Shown: piece by piece, positions 32,628-40,725 of the stretch | Position numbering within the stretch: the stretch's first letter is position 1 | How the letters are laid out: each line of letters opens with the position of its first letter | Program-made: the position numbers and the translations under genes | The notes under the pieces: model-generated | What the model was told of the DNA's origin: nothing | Database searches by the model: none | What the model saw: only the letters and a program-made list of their open reading frames with translations | Assembly (NCBI GenBank): GCA_964580995.1 | Contig: CAZOMV010000044.1 | Coordinates: forward strand, 1 to 44,720 | Direction of reading: 5' to 3' | Length of the DNA: 44,720 bases | Origin: JAKJEP01 sp964580995 | GTDB taxonomy: Bacteria; Planctomycetota; Phycisphaerae; Sedimentisphaerales; SM23-30

Positions 32628-35078
32628 TCACAGACTGGAAACCGTTATAACAATATGCAAATCTCCTTGCATATTATTTAGAATAATCCACTCGTTTTGA
32701 AAGTCCAGATGATTTTTGCCGTTGATGGTAACACTTTTAATTTGGTATCCATTCGGCAGTCTGGTCTTAAGATGAACCGGTGAGGCCCCGATGCGGTCCG
32801 GCAGGGTGAGGGATATCTCAATTAGATTATTAGCAATATTCGAATGGGTAGTCAGGGATAACGGACCATAGATAGTAGGAGCCTGCCGGATTTTGATTTC
32901 CTGCCCCTGCTCCAGCCAGCGGCGCGGGACCCCTTGCAGCAGGCACAGCCGGTCCGGCCGTTCCTCAATCAGCATGGTCCGGACGATGCGGATCAGGCTG
33001 GCAATCGAGTGGATGTGCGGCTGGGTATTGTTGCCCCATTCCGTCGTTGTCAGAGTCTGGTGGGAAATGGCCGCGGTGGTGAGCGAATAAAGAATCCGCA
33101 GGAAATCTTCCACCCGTCCCAGTTCCAGCAGCGTTACCGCCAGGTCCTGGGTGTAGAAGCAGGTGCCGCCCATCAGATTGTCCAGGGAATTATCGCCGGT
33201 AATCACGTGTTCGAGACTGCCGTGATGGGTCTTGTCGATGGTCCAGCGAATCACATGGCTGATTCGCTCGTCGTCTGGGGGCAGCAGGCCGCCGGTAACC
33301 AGATTGATCGGGCCGCAGACGTCGTAAAAATAGCGGTTTTTAAAATCCGGCCGGTGCAGAATCCAAGGGACATACCAGGGATCACTCGATTTGTCCGTCA
33401 GCCGATCCACGGCGGTGAGAATATCCTGCCGGTACGACTGGGCCTCCTGCAAAAGGTCCGGCCCTTCGGTATAGCCCCAATCCGTCAGCAACTGGCCCAT
33501 GCTATACAGTCCCAGATGACAGATGGCATCCGAGTAGGTAAAGTAGCCGTCCGTGTCCTCTTTTAAATCGCAGACATATCGGCCGTAGATCAGTCCGGCA
33601 CAGGGGTTGTCCGGTTTTTCTTTCGAAAAACTTCGTTCGCGGATAATCCACTGGCAGCCGTCCAGTATCTGCTGTTTGTGTTTTTCCAGCCACGTGCGGT
33701 CATTATACAGCCGGGCGTGCTGGCTCATGGTCCATAAGGCCCAGCCGGGGCCGCTGGTCCAGGACGCCAGCTTATAATCGCGGGCCTGGTCGCCTTTGGT
33801 ATTGGTATAATCGGAAAAGCACCCCTCGAATGTGCGGGTGCCGGTGGGCTTGTTCTGGCCCTGACGGCTAAAGATGGTATCCAGCAGCCGGCCGGCGGTC
33901 TCATGGTCGCCCATCAGATTTAATGCATAAATCCATTTTGCGCAACCGTCATCCCACTGACAGCGGTAGATGACCGAGTCGAAGACGATATACTGTTTGT
34001 CCCAACGCCGCGTGAGAAAATAACCGTCCAGCATGGCCTTGGTGTAAATATGGTTCAAAATTCGGTCGGGCGTTTCAAAGGGAGAAACCGCTCCGGCCCG
34101 GCGGGCGTGTTCCTGCCGGACGATTGGCAGTTCCCGCTCAAAGGATTTGCCGGTCAGTTCCTCTGCCGTCACGGCAGGCCCTTCTGCCTCCACCTCCCAG
34201 AAAACCGTATCCTGTGGTTCAAACACCCTATTAAAAATTACCCGAACAGTCTTCCCGCCAGCGATTTTTCCGTTGATTACCATCGCATTGAACACCCCAT
34301 CATGACGTCGCAACAACTCCAGCGGATCCCCGTTATCGTATGCGACCTTGGTGAAAAAAACAGGAAAAAAGCCCAGGCTTAAATCCTTGGGAAGTACAAC
34401 GCTGATTTTGGCATTGCCACCCGAAAAAACTGCTCCATCCTGAAAATACAGCTCCGGACAGGGATTGGATATATCGCCGGAGTAGAAGGCCAAAAGCATG
34501 ATTTCTTTTTCTTCCCGGGCGCGATTGATGATATCCAGTGCCGCCCATGCCAGTGTCCGTTCGCGGCCGGTGATGATTTCCGTTCCGCGCAACGGCTGGG
34601 CGAAGGCGGTCTGATGTATCAGGAAGGAACCATGCTTCCAGAGAGACAAGACAATCGGCAGGCAGCCATTCGTAAGCGACTGCCGCACCGGTTCCCCCTG
34701 GCCCATCCGAATAACTTTGCCTTCCTCATACAAGGCAAAGGCCAGGGCGTTCGGCATCAGGTTCGGCGTGACCCCCGGTAGCGGTTCCAGCCCCTGGCCG
34801 GTATGGTAACCGTCCAGGTTGGCGCAGGAATAAATCTGGCCCGTCGCCGAAACCGCCACATCCGCCGGATCGCCGGCCGGGCCGATGGGGGTAAACTTGC
34901 CGTGATCTTTAAACTGGGACACATACCACGCATAGTCCGCCTCGACCCCGGCAGGGGGGGCGGAAATGGCGGGGGGAATCACCGGTTCCTGCTCTCCATA
35001 ACCGCGCAAACTGCCGATCGCTGCCAAGCTCATGGCAGCGGCCATCATCCATAGCAGGCGAAAGCGTCCACTTTTCAT
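32628..35078 (-). CDS. Exported (alpha/alpha)6-type glycosidase-like protein, family unassigned
   Basis: This 816-residue protein has a signal peptide (MKSGRFRLLWMMAAAMSLAAIGSLRG). It starts behind AAAGGAT, 26 bases after the M24 gene. The N-terminal 330 residues look like a beta-sandwich (ALAFALYEEGKVIRMGQGEP, WEVEAEGP). The middle resembles the six-hairpin barrels of GH63, GH78 and GH116-type enzymes: ILNHIYTKAMLDGYFLTRRWD, YRCQWDDGCAKWIYALNLMGDHE, WTSGPGWALWTMSQHARLYND and YGRYVCDLKEDTDGYFTYSDA. A C-terminal beta domain ends it. Likely acids are in QWDDGCAKW and DLKEDTDGYF, but I cannot assign them. I cannot name the CAZy family; it could be new. The operon suggests a role in the same glycan pathway. 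Confidence 0.75.
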   Translation of the reverse strand: MKSGRFRLLWMMAAAMSLAAIGSLRGYGEQEPVIPPAISAPPAGVEADYAWYVSQFKDHGKFTPIGPAGDPADVAVSATGQIYSCANLDGYHTGQGLEPLPGVTPNLMPNALAFALYEEGKVIRMGQGEPVRQSLTNGCLPIVLSLWKHGSFLIHQTAFAQPLRGTEIITGRERTLAWAALDIINRAREEKEIMLLAFYSGDISNPCPELYFQDGAVFSGGNAKISVVLPKDLSLGFFPVFFTKVAYDNGDPLELLRRHDGVFNAMVINGKIAGGKTVRVIFNRVFEPQDTVFWEVEAEGPAVTAEELTGKSFERELPIVRQEHARRAGAVSPFETPDRILNHIYTKAMLDGYFLTRRWDKQYIVFDSVIYRCQWDDGCAKWIYALNLMGDHETAGRLLDTIFSRQGQNKPTGTRTFEGCFSDYTNTKGDQARDYKLASWTSGPGWALWTMSQHARLYNDRTWLEKHKQQILDGCQWIIRERSFSKEKPDNPCAGLIYGRYVCDLKEDTDGYFTYSDAICHLGLYSMGQLLTDWGYTEGPDLLQEAQSYRQDILTAVDRLTDKSSDPWYVPWILHRPDFKNRYFYDVCGPINLVTGGLLPPDDERISHVIRWTIDKTHHGSLEHVITGDNSLDNLMGGTCFYTQDLAVTLLELGRVEDFLRILYSLTTAAISHQTLTTTEWGNNTQPHIHSIASLIRIVRTMLIEERPDRLCLLQGVPRRWLEQGQEIKIRQAPTIYGPLSLTTHSNIANNLIEISLTLPDRIGASPVHLKTRLPNGYQIKSVTINGKNHLDFQNEWIILNNMQGDLHIVITVSSL

Positions 35079-35104
35079 ACGGTTCTAAATCCTTTTGCCG
35101 CAAA

Positions 35105-36388
35105 TTAAACCAGGTGGAATCGAATTTGCCGGTCATCAAGCGGCCGGCAGCCGTCCTGCCGGGTGAAGGAGACATCCTGTTCGACGCTCAGCCGGAATTC
35201 CTGGTTGTCCCATTCGGGCACCATATCGGTTACACACAGTTCCATGGCAAAACAACTGTCAAAGACCAGCTTCACGTCCCCGCGCCCCGGGCAACGCTCC
35301 TGCTGCCAGGGCAGGCCGATCAGCGGGCCGGGTTCGTGCAGCAGATGGCCGAGATTGTGGGAATATACCTTCGGCTGGGGAATCCCTTTTGCGCGGGCCG
35401 CCTGCAGGATTTTCGCCAGCAGTTCGTTGCCCGTCAGCCCTTCCTGAAACTCCGCCATGAACACATCCTGCAAGCGGTTGGCCTGCTGCAAAAGCCGCTG
35501 GAATCCCGCCGGAGCCTCGCGCTGGCCCGCCGGCACGATATAGGCCCACTCCTGATGATCGCTGTTGTACCCCATATACCGGATCCCGACATCGCAGTGC
35601 ACCATATCCCCCTGGCGAATGACCGGGTCGGTTTTGCCGTATTTCTGCTGATTGGCCGGGCTATGATGGACTCGGAAATAAGGCAGGAACGCCACATCCA
35701 GTCCCCGGTCGGCACACTGCTGCCAGTAGTACCAGCGTAAATCCGTAATGGTAGTTACGCCGGGGATGATCGCCTCGCGGCTGTAGCAGCGAACGATAAT
35801 CTGATGGGCGATCCGGACCACGTGCTGATAGATTTGCAGTTCATCCGCCGTAAAAGTTTCCAGCCAGCGGGTACAGGCAGGTTCCGCCGAGACTAGACGT
35901 TCTGTATATTTGCCGGGCAGATTCTGCAGCAGTTGCTGATGGAGGTTATACGTTAATCCTCCCGCCGACCACTGTTCCGAACCGATATTGATGCCGATTC
36001 GTTGGGGGTCCAGCTCAGCTACCATCTTCCGGAGCAGTTCCCATTGCTGGGATTCTTCCTGCCCGTTATAAGGCTGCTCGAACAAATCCTTGGTATCGGT
36101 GCCGGAAAGATTCACCCGCTTGATACCCTTCTGGGGCCCCAGGTCGTAGAACAGCAGGATTTGCAGAATCGGGGTCCAGCAATCCAGCGGCAGCATCGTC
36201 CGATGGACCGGGTCGGGATTGTCTTCCTGGCACAGGATCAGCCACATATCGATGCCATTTTCCCGCAGGGCCAGCGGTAGAACGGTATTGAGCCGGTCGC
36301 GCAGGGCGTGATACATATATTCCGACCGCCGCCGCATATCCAGCACCCTGGTTTCCTGTTGAATGGATTTTATCAAATCTTCTGTCAT
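35105..36388 (-). CDS. M24-family metallopeptidase (Xaa-Pro peptidase-like)
   Basis: This 427-residue cytoplasmic protein starts behind AGGGAACTTGCT. The C-terminal pita-bread domain has the usual metal ligands: Asp in VHCDVGIRYMG, Asp in YNSDHQEWAY, His in HNLGHLLHEPG, Glu in CFAMELCVT and Glu in SVEQDVSF. The N-terminal creatinase-like domain (about 1-170) is present but variable. Related enzymes cut Xaa-Pro bonds or creatine-like substrates. Here it sits between GH172 (18 bases upstream) and a glycosidase-like gene (26 bases downstream). A peptidase in a sugar operon is odd; possible roles include glycopeptide turnover. The substrate is not known. Confidence 0.88.
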   Translation of the reverse strand: MTEDLIKSIQQETRVLDMRRRSEYMYHALRDRLNTVLPLALRENGIDMWLILCQEDNPDPVHRTMLPLDCWTPILQILLFYDLGPQKGIKRVNLSGTDTKDLFEQPYNGQEESQQWELLRKMVAELDPQRIGINIGSEQWSAGGLTYNLHQQLLQNLPGKYTERLVSAEPACTRWLETFTADELQIYQHVVRIAHQIIVRCYSREAIIPGVTTITDLRWYYWQQCADRGLDVAFLPYFRVHHSPANQQKYGKTDPVIRQGDMVHCDVGIRYMGYNSDHQEWAYIVPAGQREAPAGFQRLLQQANRLQDVFMAEFQEGLTGNELLAKILQAARAKGIPQPKVYSHNLGHLLHEPGPLIGLPWQQERCPGRGDVKLVFDSCFAMELCVTDMVPEWDNQEFRLSVEQDVSFTRQDGCRPLDDRQIRFHLV

Positions 36389-36406
36389 AGCAAGTTCCCT
36401 GATAAA

Positions 36407-38059
36407 TCAATTGTATAGTTTGGGTTCGGTCTTCCAGTCTTTATCCTTTTCATGACCAAATGTGGTCACCCGCGGCCGCCGCTCCCGCAGCCGAACCGAC
36501 TCCACCCCCAGCTTATTGCTTTCCGAAAGGTAATTTTTCCCCACACATTCCAGCCGGAGCGTATAGTCACCCGGTTCCGGCCAGAAATCCAGCAAATGAA
36601 ATTCCCGGCTGTCGAGCGTCGGATTGTACAAATCAATTACCCCGCCCAGCTTCACGCCGTTCAAATACGGCTGGTATTTGCCAAAGTCGCTGGAACGGGT
36701 CATCATCAGCAACAGCCGTTTGGGTTCTTTCTTTTCTACCTTAAATGGAATTTCCACCCAGCTGCCTGTGGCTTCCGCCGGGGCATAGAACAACTGGCCA
36801 TCCGGATACATATAACCCATCTCCTGCACGCTGGCCTCTCCGGCCCCGTGGTACTTGGCATCGGTAAAATCTTTGGCCAGGATTGTCCGATCCAGATTCG
36901 GCAGCGTCCGCTCTTTGGCGTGCGGGGCACGGGCCTTAAAGGTCGGCTCGCCCGTCTGGTACCAGAAGGCCACGCTGGAATAATCATCTTCCCGTTCGTT
37001 CCAACTGTCGGTCTTGAAATCGGGATTTTCATCCGGACTCATCCAGCCGTAATGCTCAATCGTCACCTTGATGCCGGTATTAAACACAAACGGATCATGG
37101 ATATGCCAGCGGTAGGCGCTGGTGTGGCCGCCCACAATCCCCCACTGATCGAAATAGGGCGTCCCGAAATAAGGTGTGCTGGTGGTTTGCAGGCCCCAGG
37201 CGCTCAGGAAATAATCCTCCGTGCCGGTCCCCCAGATGGAGGGTTTTTCTTCCCCGTCGATGTAAATCTTTTCATCCCCTTCGCCGAACCACGAGGGACT
37301 GCGGGTGCGGACACTCAGCACGGTCCCGACATAGTGGCCTTTGCCCTGGGTATCCAGAATCAGATAATCTTTCCCGGATTCCACGTGATATTCCTGCTTG
37401 TATTGGGCGTAGAAGTAAGGTGCATCCGGGGCCACCTCTTTTTCCATCCAGTCGATGTTGAAATACAGCAGGCTGATGGGTTTGTCGCTCTGGTTGATAA
37501 TCTCCATGCGGGCTGACTTGCGGAACGGCATATACCAGAAGCAGTTGTACGAATCGGCGTCTTCCACTACGACCGGCATACTCATTACCGAACTGCGCTT
37601 CCCGAAGGAATTGGCGAAGAAATCCCCGACCGGCGCTTCCACGCCCGGCTTGTCGCTGCCGTCCCAGTAAATCCGCAGGAGCATCTCCTGATGATTGGCG
37701 GAGCCTTTCTTGGCCCAGTCCTGCTTCTCCGGTCCCAGGAAGGTAATCCAAATATGGGTAATAGCACCGGGGCCTTTCACATCCATCAGAACCTTGGTTT
37801 TGCCCGGTTCCACGTTCTTGTTATCCCAGTTGCTGTTGGCGTCCGGCTCGCCATTGGGATCAAATTTCCCCTCGGCGTTGATTTTATGCGTAGAGGTGGC
37901 CCGCCGGCTGCGGCCTTCGTGCGGCTTGGCTAGCTCACCCAGAAAATCCGCCAGACTCAGGCTCGGCAGCATCAGTAAAACGGCCAATCCGATCCACTGG
38001 GGGCGGCTTACCAATAGACCTGCCGGACGGCTGGTTCTTTCTGTTACATTCTTTGACAT
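36407..38059 (-). CDS. GH172 (DUF2961) family glycoside hydrolase
   Basis: This 550-residue exported protein starts behind AAAGGAAA and has a hydrophobic leader near residues 20-37. The family fingerprint is plain: GPGAITHIWITFLG, LRIYWDGSDKPGVEAPVGDFF, MPFRKSARMEIIN, and SWFGEGDEKIYIDGEEKPSIWGTGTEDYFLSAWG. The two glutamates of GEGDEKI and GTGTEDYF match the regions of the catalytic residues known in GH172. Characterised members act on alpha-D-fructofuranosides and D-arabinofuranosides. It is the first gene of the operon GH172, M24, glycosidase, GH51. The 45-bp motif shared with the importer operon lies 129 bases upstream. Its pairing with GH51 suggests furanose-rich glycans. Confidence 0.9.
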   Translation of the reverse strand: MSKNVTERTSRPAGLLVSRPQWIGLAVLLMLPSLSLADFLGELAKPHEGRSRRATSTHKINAEGKFDPNGEPDANSNWDNKNVEPGKTKVLMDVKGPGAITHIWITFLGPEKQDWAKKGSANHQEMLLRIYWDGSDKPGVEAPVGDFFANSFGKRSSVMSMPVVVEDADSYNCFWYMPFRKSARMEIINQSDKPISLLYFNIDWMEKEVAPDAPYFYAQYKQEYHVESGKDYLILDTQGKGHYVGTVLSVRTRSPSWFGEGDEKIYIDGEEKPSIWGTGTEDYFLSAWGLQTTSTPYFGTPYFDQWGIVGGHTSAYRWHIHDPFVFNTGIKVTIEHYGWMSPDENPDFKTDSWNEREDDYSSVAFWYQTGEPTFKARAPHAKERTLPNLDRTILAKDFTDAKYHGAGEASVQEMGYMYPDGQLFYAPAEATGSWVEIPFKVEKKEPKRLLLMMTRSSDFGKYQPYLNGVKLGGVIDLYNPTLDSREFHLLDFWPEPGDYTLRLECVGKNYLSESNKLGVESVRLRERRPRVTTFGHEKDKDWKTEPKLYN

Positions 38060-38187
38060 TCGTTTTCCTTTCGCGTGACAATTATTTGCCAGTAAGTTTT
38101 CCTATCACATTATCAGGAACAAAAATCCCTAATGCGATATTTTACCGTTTATTATTATAATGTACGAACTATATCTGAATTTTATCC

Positions 38188-38232
38188 GTAAAGAAACGCC
38201 ATTTCTAGCAATAAAAATATCCATTTTGAGAA
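38188..38232. promoter_or_regulatory. Shared 45-bp upstream motif, copy B (GH172 operon)
   Basis: This is the partner of 28624-28668, aligned gap-free with nine mismatches. It lies upstream of the GH172 gene. On the minus strand a TATAAT box occurs about 35 bases nearer the gene. Conservation between two otherwise unrelated leaders supports a common regulator. Confidence 0.6.
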
Positions 38233-38383
38233 ATTCAGGACCGAATTCCCGCTATTAAAAAACCGTAAACACGCATGGACCCCTGAGATAGGTTTGATAT
38301 CGAGTCGATTGAATCCAATAGGCAGGAAGTGGCCTTATTTGATCGCCCCTTACGCTATTTTCGCTTTGGCAATACCCGGTTTT

Positions 38384-39760
38384 TCAGGCATCCATCACAT
38401 GGAGAGATCGCTGTTGCTGCCACTGGCCGCGGGTAAAATCGGGAAACTCCACTGAATCGCTTCGATTATTGATAGATTTCTTGCTCAGCTCTGAGACTGC
38501 ACTCCAGGCGGCGGCGTCATAGACATCCATGTCCGTCGGCAACCCTTTCCGCAGGGCGTTGATGAGCCGGAAATCCTCAACAAAATCCATCCCGCCGTGG
38601 CCGGCTCCCTGCGATTGTTGTTCCAAAGCCTTGCGAAGCGGATGCTGATACTTCTCGGCATAGTTCGACAGCGGCTCCCATTGATCGTTGGGGCTGATTC
38701 CTTCGAGATAGATTTTTTCTTCGGGATACTTGTGGACGATTCCTTTGGTGCCCTGGACCATGATTTTGCGGCTGTAGGGACGTGGGCTGTTGGTGTCGTG
38801 TACCACGAGTATGGTTTGACCCCTGGCGGTGCGAATCAGGGTGCTGGTGACATCGCCTGAGGCGTATTTTTGTTTGGCTTGGGGGCTGTCCGGCCCCAGG
38901 TGTTCAGCGGCAAATAGATTTAATCCCAGAGACTGGCATTCCATCGATACCAGATAATCGAACTTGTTGCCCCGGTTGATATCCATGCATTGGGCAATCG
39001 GGCCCAGGCCGTGGGTCGGGTAGAGGTCACCTTTGCGTTTAATGGCATGAGCGGTGCGCCACAGGGCCTCACCGACGCCGGCAAATTTCAATCCCCGCAG
39101 GTCATGCAGATAGCCGCACTCGGCATTGGTCAGCTCTCCCAGCAGTCCCAACTTCACCATATTGAGGATAATCATTTCCGTCACATCATAACAGCAGTTC
39201 TCCATCATCACGCAATGGAACCGGGTTTTTTCGGCGGTTTCCACCAACTGCCAGCACTCCTCGATACTTACAGCAGCAGGTACTTCGGTGGCGGCGTGCT
39301 TGCCGTTTTTCATGGCGGCCACGCACACCGGCACATGCCACTCCCAGGGGGTGGCGGTATAAACCAGGTCTAGGTCCTCCGTTTCGCACATCCGGACAAA
39401 ATCATAGTTGCCGCGGGAATAACCGGTCGGGCGCGGCTGCCCGGTCTGCTGGACTAAATCCTGGATCCGTGTTACCTTTTCCTCGACAATATCGCAGACC
39501 GCCCGCAACTGGACGCCTTCAATTTTTAGCAGATTATTGACATGATTAGAACCCATCCCGCCTACTCCCACATAACCCACCCGCACCACATCCATCGGAG
39601 GGACCTTCAGCTCAAACAGAGGCGAAGCCTTCCGGGCCGTGGAGGCACAACCGGTGCCGCTGGCGCTGCCCAGGGCCAATCCTACCCCAGCCAGCAACCC
39701 CGTTTTGAGCAAATCCCTGCGGTTGACCTTATTTTCCGTGTTTATTTCACTTTTCAACAT
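38384..39760 (-). CDS. Exported Gfo/Idh/MocA-type protein, GH109-like
   Basis: This 458-residue protein has a Tat leader (NRRDLLKTGLLAGVGLALGSASG). The NAD-binding Rossmann fold follows (VRVGYVGVGGMGSNHVNNLL, AVCDIVEEK, TATPWEWHVPVCVAAMKNGKHAATEVPAA). The second domain carries GDLYPTHGLGPIAQCMDINRG and NSPRPYSRKIMVQGTKG, which are characteristic of GH109 alpha-N-acetylgalactosaminidases that use a tightly bound NAD. This makes GH109 more likely than a plain dehydrogenase. The substrate is probably a terminal GalNAc, but other glycans are possible. The gene appears monocistronic, with no ribosome binding site stronger than GGGAG upstream. A hairpin and palindrome lie upstream at 39841-39903. 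Confidence 0.85.
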   Translation of the reverse strand: MLKSEINTENKVNRRDLLKTGLLAGVGLALGSASGTGCASTARKASPLFELKVPPMDVVRVGYVGVGGMGSNHVNNLLKIEGVQLRAVCDIVEEKVTRIQDLVQQTGQPRPTGYSRGNYDFVRMCETEDLDLVYTATPWEWHVPVCVAAMKNGKHAATEVPAAVSIEECWQLVETAEKTRFHCVMMENCCYDVTEMIILNMVKLGLLGELTNAECGYLHDLRGLKFAGVGEALWRTAHAIKRKGDLYPTHGLGPIAQCMDINRGNKFDYLVSMECQSLGLNLFAAEHLGPDSPQAKQKYASGDVTSTLIRTARGQTILVVHDTNSPRPYSRKIMVQGTKGIVHKYPEEKIYLEGISPNDQWEPLSNYAEKYQHPLRKALEQQSQGAGHGGMDFVEDFRLINALRKGLPTDMDVYDAAAWSAVSELSKKSINNRSDSVEFPDFTRGQWQQQRSLHVMDA

Positions 39761-39840
39761 AGCACATACTCCCGGTTCCCCCTGCCCTACTTGTTTGCGA
39801 TTTTAACAGAGATAGATTCGTCAATAAGGACGCCAGCGTC

Positions 39841-39903
39841 AAAAGCTCTTCGACCCCTTGTTATTGGGGAGCCAGAGCTGCTTTTGGAAGTCGATATCGA
39901 CTT
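39841..39903. repeat. Hairpin plus 16-bp palindrome
   Basis: AAAAGCTCT (39841-39849) pairs with AGAGCT..TTTT (39874-39885), enclosing CCCC and GGGG around TTGTTATT. It resembles a bidirectional terminator. Just downstream, AAGTCGATATCGACTT (39888-39903) is a perfect palindrome and an operator candidate. CGTCAATAAGGA occurs on both sides (near 39821 and 39914) as a direct repeat. Confidence 0.5.
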
Positions 39904-40120
39904 TTGGCGGTTCCGTCAATAAGGAAGCAATGTACAATCATAATCCATCTATTTCCATAGCTGAAAGTAACATCATAATGTATAAAAGTAACTTTAATTT
40001 AGCCATTTATGCAATCGGCGGCCATAAATGACTCGATGCGGTCGCTTATGCCGGAGGCCGCCATGCGATCAATGCATTTCCTGCCACCATCCCGAAATCA
40101 GCAATTTTTTGGAGTTGGTC
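39904..40120. other. Intergenic region with palindromic segments
   Basis: No gene is seen. CCATTTATG and CATAAATGAC-like arms (about 40003-40031) and GGCGGCC with GGCCGCC (about 40017-40071) form overlapping inverted repeats of unknown meaning. Confidence 0.35.
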
Positions 40121-40149
40121 TTGACAATATTTTATTAGATTGATATAAA
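40121..40149 (+). promoter_or_regulatory. Near-consensus sigma-70 promoter
   Basis: TTGACA (40121-40126) and TATAAA (40144-40149) are spaced by exactly 17 bases. The small membrane peptide gene starts 80 bases downstream, and tRNA-Lys follows at 40373. This is the best housekeeping promoter in the window. Confidence 0.7.
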
Positions 40150-40228
40150 ACGACTGTTTCGTAAGTGAGTTCTATTTTTCAAAAAATGGTATGGTGTCAA
40201 TTTTGGATATGTCATTAGGAGTTAAGCA

Positions 40229-40312
40229 ATGGCAACATGGCAATATATTATGATTGCGGTAGCTGTGGTTTTATTTGCGGCGGCATATTTTTACAAAAAA
40301 AGCAAAGGTTGA
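40229..40312 (+). CDS. 27-residue single-helix membrane peptide
   Basis: The frame begins at ATG 40229, eight bases after AGGAG, and encodes MATWQYIMIAVAVVLFAAAYFYKKSKG. It has a short polar start with one Trp, a continuous hydrophobic helix of about 16 residues, and a Lys-rich end that fits an N-out/C-in small membrane protein. A near-consensus promoter lies 80 bases upstream, and no longer gene covers it. It is too short for homology-based naming. Small proteins of this build regulate transporters or sensor kinases, or act as toxins of type I systems; none can be picked here. No antisense RNA was identified. Confidence 0.6.
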   Translation: MATWQYIMIAVAVVLFAAAYFYKKSKG

Positions 40313-40372
40313 TACGCAAATTTACGAAAAAAAGCTGTTTTTCCGAAACCATTGCTGGTACATTACCCGCAC

Positions 40373-40445
40373 GCACCACTAGCTCAATTGGTAGAGCAAC
40401 TGACTCTTAATCAGTGGGTTTCAGGTTCAAGTCCTGAGTGGTGTA
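40373..40445 (+). tRNA. tRNA-Lys(CTT)
   Basis: The cloverleaf is complete: acceptor GCACCAC with GTGGTGT (one G-U), discriminator A, D arm GCTC...GAGC, anticodon stem ACTGA/TCAGT with loop CTCTTAA (anticodon CTT), and T arm CAGG-TTCAAGT-CCTG. CCA is not encoded. T-rich sequence follows. Confidence 0.93.
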
Positions 40446-40725
40446 TTCCCTTTTCTTTGCGTTTTTACCCAAAAAAATTGGCTTTTTTAGCTTAAAATCA
40501 GGATTTTTTTCTCTGTTGGTCAGTTTTCCTCCATGCCCCTTTCACCGAGACTGTTAAGAATCACGATCTTATCAAGTCTGCCAGGTAATGTGACTATTGT
40601 CACATAATTAAGCTGGTTTTGGGGATAGACTAATCACAAATTCATAAATGCTATACCAATTGGCCAATTACTTTGTTATATATTGCTTGCACGAATATTT
40701 TGGTCGTAGTTTAAGGAGCATATCG
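40446..40725. other. Intergenic region before the GH36 gene
   Basis: A T-rich stretch follows the tRNA (TTTTCTTTGCGTTTTT), which could serve as its terminator. No gene is seen. The ribosome binding site AAGGAG of the next gene lies at 40713-40718. Confidence 0.4.
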
